From the NCBI GenBank assembly GCA_003156495.1, contig PMHC01000239.1:1-8651 (forward strand): a stretch of 8,651 bases of DNA, written 5' to 3'. Position numbers and translations under genes: made by a program. This document shows, piece by piece, positions 7,801 through 8,651 of the stretch (positions are counted from its first letter, which is position 1; every line of letters begins with the position of its first letter). The notes below the pieces were generated by a model. It had not been told where the DNA came from and searched no databases. It saw only the letters and a list, made by a program, of their open reading frames with translations. Source of the DNA: Acidobacteriaceae bacterium. Lineage in GTDB: Bacteria; Acidobacteriota; Terriglobia; Terriglobales; Acidobacteriaceae.

Positions 7801-8509
7801 TGGCCTGAGTTTCCTGTCCTCATTCACATGGGCAAAACTAATGTCCGCAACTGGTTACCTGAATAATTCTGCTATGTGGAAAACGGATTCAACGCCTTCC
7901 TATCACTTGGATACAGGCAACAATGCTCCAGCATGGCAACTCTCATTCAGCGGCATGTACGGTTTGCCTTTTGGCCATAATAGCTGGTTGCTGGCAAATA
8001 CCAACAGAATCACCAGTGCACTTGTCAGCGACTGGCAGCTTGAATGGATTTTCCAGAATAGATCGGGATTTGCTATCTCATTGCCATCCAGCTATACCTA
8101 CTCATGCGGAACATATAATCCAAAGCCGGCGCATAAGAGTTGGAGTAGTTATTTGAATAACTCATCGCCTTCATGCTGGGGTAATGAACCTGAATACTAT
8201 ATTTATACGCATGACACATCACAAACGAGAGTTAAAACGCCTTGGGCGCAGCAAACTCAGCTTGGTCTTCAAAAATCGATTCCGCTTCATCGGGATCTAG
8301 CCCTCCGCTTTAAGGCAGAGGCGTTTAACGCAACCAATACACCAATTTTTGGCTCGGCGAGTACAGGTTCGCCAAACATCTCGCCAAAGCGTGTTGCCAG
8401 CGTTGTTGATCCGACTCAACCTGGAGCATGGAGTGGGTACGGAACGATTGGATCGACGCAGCAGAACTTCCCGCGCCAATACCAATGTTCCTTAAAATTA
8501 CAATTTTAA
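4877..8509 (+). CDS. TonB-dependent receptor of the Oar type, with N-terminal carboxypeptidase-regulatory-like domain
   Basis: 1210 residues, complete. Outer-membrane receptors of this kind import large ligands using energy delivered by TonB. Residues 1-42 are a long signal peptide: basic and Cys-containing at the start, hydrophobic about 24-39, likely cleaved after FLEAQ. A beta-sandwich CarboxypepD_reg domain follows (about 45-127; GTVTDPTGAIVPGATVT and FKTEERTS are typical). ETVTVSS (133-139) resembles a TonB box. The plug domain covers about 140-270 with LPLNGRQ (164-170) and VNGQSGAYNQFSLNG (207-221). The rest is a beta-barrel with family features such as YGAFIQDNWKV (665-675) and LNLGLRWD (681-688), ending LKLQF with the C-terminal aromatic residue used for outer-membrane insertion. 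The ligand cannot be read from sequence; LacI-type operators upstream hint at a sugar or glycan. No SusD-like partner or TonB/ExbBD gene is adjacent. Sampled lines are clearly AT-richer than ppk1. Confidence 0.93.
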   Translation: MTSQISPHCLHNRLLGICKKYTRCIFTLCIVFISSIVFLEAQEFRGSISGTVTDPTGAIVPGATVTATGPQQTYKAVSGSNGQFLVPFVQPATYTVKIAHAGFKTEERTSVIIDISTRFNLNVVLQVGNANTETVTVSSQLSSLLSTEDASGGTIVDPDKIQALPLNGRQEYMLLSLTPGVQFTQTSFGSSGYSGTRGWDESNSYSVNGQSGAYNQFSLNGVPISRESGSGTGTWFIAPNIDAVEEFKVMSNTYDAQYGRYSGGTVSTILKSGTRSYHGTLFDFWRNSVLDSNTYQLKQVGTSKAYHNEHQYGGSVGGPVIPHRDKLFYFFSLEGWREIMPATVKTAVPTPDTYPDANGDVNLDSYATALGISGFYNPTSYSCFKQGANGCAKYKRDPFPGNVIPHTMVSPFYKKLLALYPTTGLLSGYQKNYIFKGKNTYKYTQPILRVDYNINDKTKFFGSAAWWSGWEYRNSNGIPGAGARGDIDNHRASQTIALDLTHTFRPTLVGDVRVGYTRSYSRDPDGTVSAGDATLTSSYFGLTMPAIPTTSNNYAPELTMDNIWANVIGNEADPSITETYVLSPSITHVIGHHNLHYGFDFQLYHAISSNVGNANGKFNFGSTFSEEYPNNGDKSGDGIADEIMGYPNSGSVQEDLSTYESYKYYGAFIQDNWKVTNKLALNLGLRWDTETSPVERNNHLLAGMCMTCKNPVTNQITYPTNNILANGATMANPMYGTAQFASNSLTAYENTWGSLQPKFGASYQLNPKLVLRGGWGISTAFGIELGGASPWNQSTSFNASSDGGITSTNYFNNGVPYPNGFTPVPGSSKGGMTFVGNTVSMDQRDRKLVSTQQYSFGLEAELPFHILGNLEYVGQHTTNLRTSKELNGLSDSDVAKGLADASYLDELVPNPFYNVLSSNVSLGNNSQIKAKYLMVPYPEFDGDFYVYTHADGYSNYNSMIAKAEKRMSNGKGLSNGLSFLSSFTWAKLMSATGYLNNSAMWKTDSTPSYHLDTGNNAPAWQLSFSGMYGLPFGHNSWLLANTNRITSALVSDWQLEWIFQNRSGFAISLPSSYTYSCGTYNPKPAHKSWSSYLNNSSPSCWGNEPEYYIYTHDTSQTRVKTPWAQQTQLGLQKSIPLHRDLALRFKAEAFNATNTPIFGSASTGSPNISPKRVASVVDPTQPGAWSGYGTIGSTQQNFPRQYQCSLKLQF

Positions 8510-8549
8510 TCTTATAACTATAAACTTATAGAAAATTAGATACTTAAAC

Positions 8550-8584
8550 GAAGGCGGAGCGCTTGCGCTCCGCCTTCTCTTTTT
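8550..8584 (+). terminator. Strong intrinsic terminator after the receptor gene
   Basis: GAAGGCGGAGCG (8550-8561) and CGCTCCGCCTTC (8566-8577) form a perfect 12-bp stem with the 4-base loop CTTG, followed by TCTTTTT. It lies 41 bases after the receptor stop. On the reverse strand the stem is followed only by CGTTT, so two-way termination is possible but weaker. Confidence 0.92.
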
Positions 8585-8586
8585 CG

Positions 8587-8651
8587 CTAGAAACACTTAT
8601 TGGTTTGTTCCGGCTTCAAACCTACAGGCATGGTAGTGTCCAGTATCTTTC
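8587..8651 (-). CDS. Possible C-terminal tail of a convergent gene
   Basis: On the reverse strand a frame is open from the right edge to a TAG at 8587-8589, giving about 20 residues ending MPVGLKPEQTNKCF. Its stop is only ten bases from the terminator hairpin, as expected for a convergent gene. Another reverse frame is also open until a TAA at 8597-8599, so the choice of frame is uncertain. The fragment is too short to identify. Confidence 0.2.
   Translation of the reverse strand, partial: KILDTTMPVGLKPEQTNKCF

Noticed and set aside
8518..8531. Palindrome CTATAA-AC-TTATAG after the receptor stop
   Set aside because: It is AT-only in its arms, short, and in an AT-rich tail just before a strong terminator; chance is sufficient.
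8629..8651. Plus-strand ATG near the right edge as the start of a new gene
   Set aside because: Only seven codons are visible, and the nearest AGG is too close to the ATG to serve as a ribosome binding site.

Overview
The window looks like a stretch of an Acidobacteriota chromosome. The main reason is the large gene on the right, which encodes a TonB-dependent receptor of the Oar type: an N-terminal carboxypeptidase-regulatory-like (CarboxypepD_reg) domain, the plug signature LPLNGR, and a barrel of more than 900 residues. This protein type is greatly expanded in Acidobacteriota. No rRNA or other phylogenetic marker is present, so the assignment is an inference.

Layout from left to right: (1) 1-1357, minus strand, most of a TolC-family outer-membrane efflux protein whose C-terminus runs off the left edge. 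It probably starts at TTG, and a perfect tandem 11-bp repeat lies upstream of it. (2) 1358-2147, a long gap without a credible gene, between two divergent genes. (3) 2148-4298, plus strand, polyphosphate kinase ppk1, complete, with both catalytic histidines. (4) 4299-4876, a gap holding two hairpins after ppk1 and then a regulatory region: a near-consensus sigma-70 promoter followed by three copies of a 16-bp LacI/GalR-type operator. (5) 4877-8509, plus strand, the TonB-dependent receptor (1210 aa), complete from signal peptide to terminal Phe. (6) 8550-8584, a strong intrinsic terminator. Beyond it, about 65 bases may hold the tail of a convergent gene.

The three genes do not look like one operon. 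The efflux gene is divergent from ppk1. ppk1 is separated from the receptor by hairpins and by the receptor's own promoter. The receptor appears to be a single-gene unit with its own promoter, operators and terminator. The clearest candidate for something new is this control region: the first operator sits at about +15 relative to the predicted transcription start, the geometry of classical LacI-type repression. This suggests that uptake of an unknown, possibly carbohydrate, ligand is controlled by a repressor encoded elsewhere. The receptor gene is also visibly AT-richer than its two neighbours. I see no CRISPR array, insertion sequence, phage gene, tRNA or defence system here.
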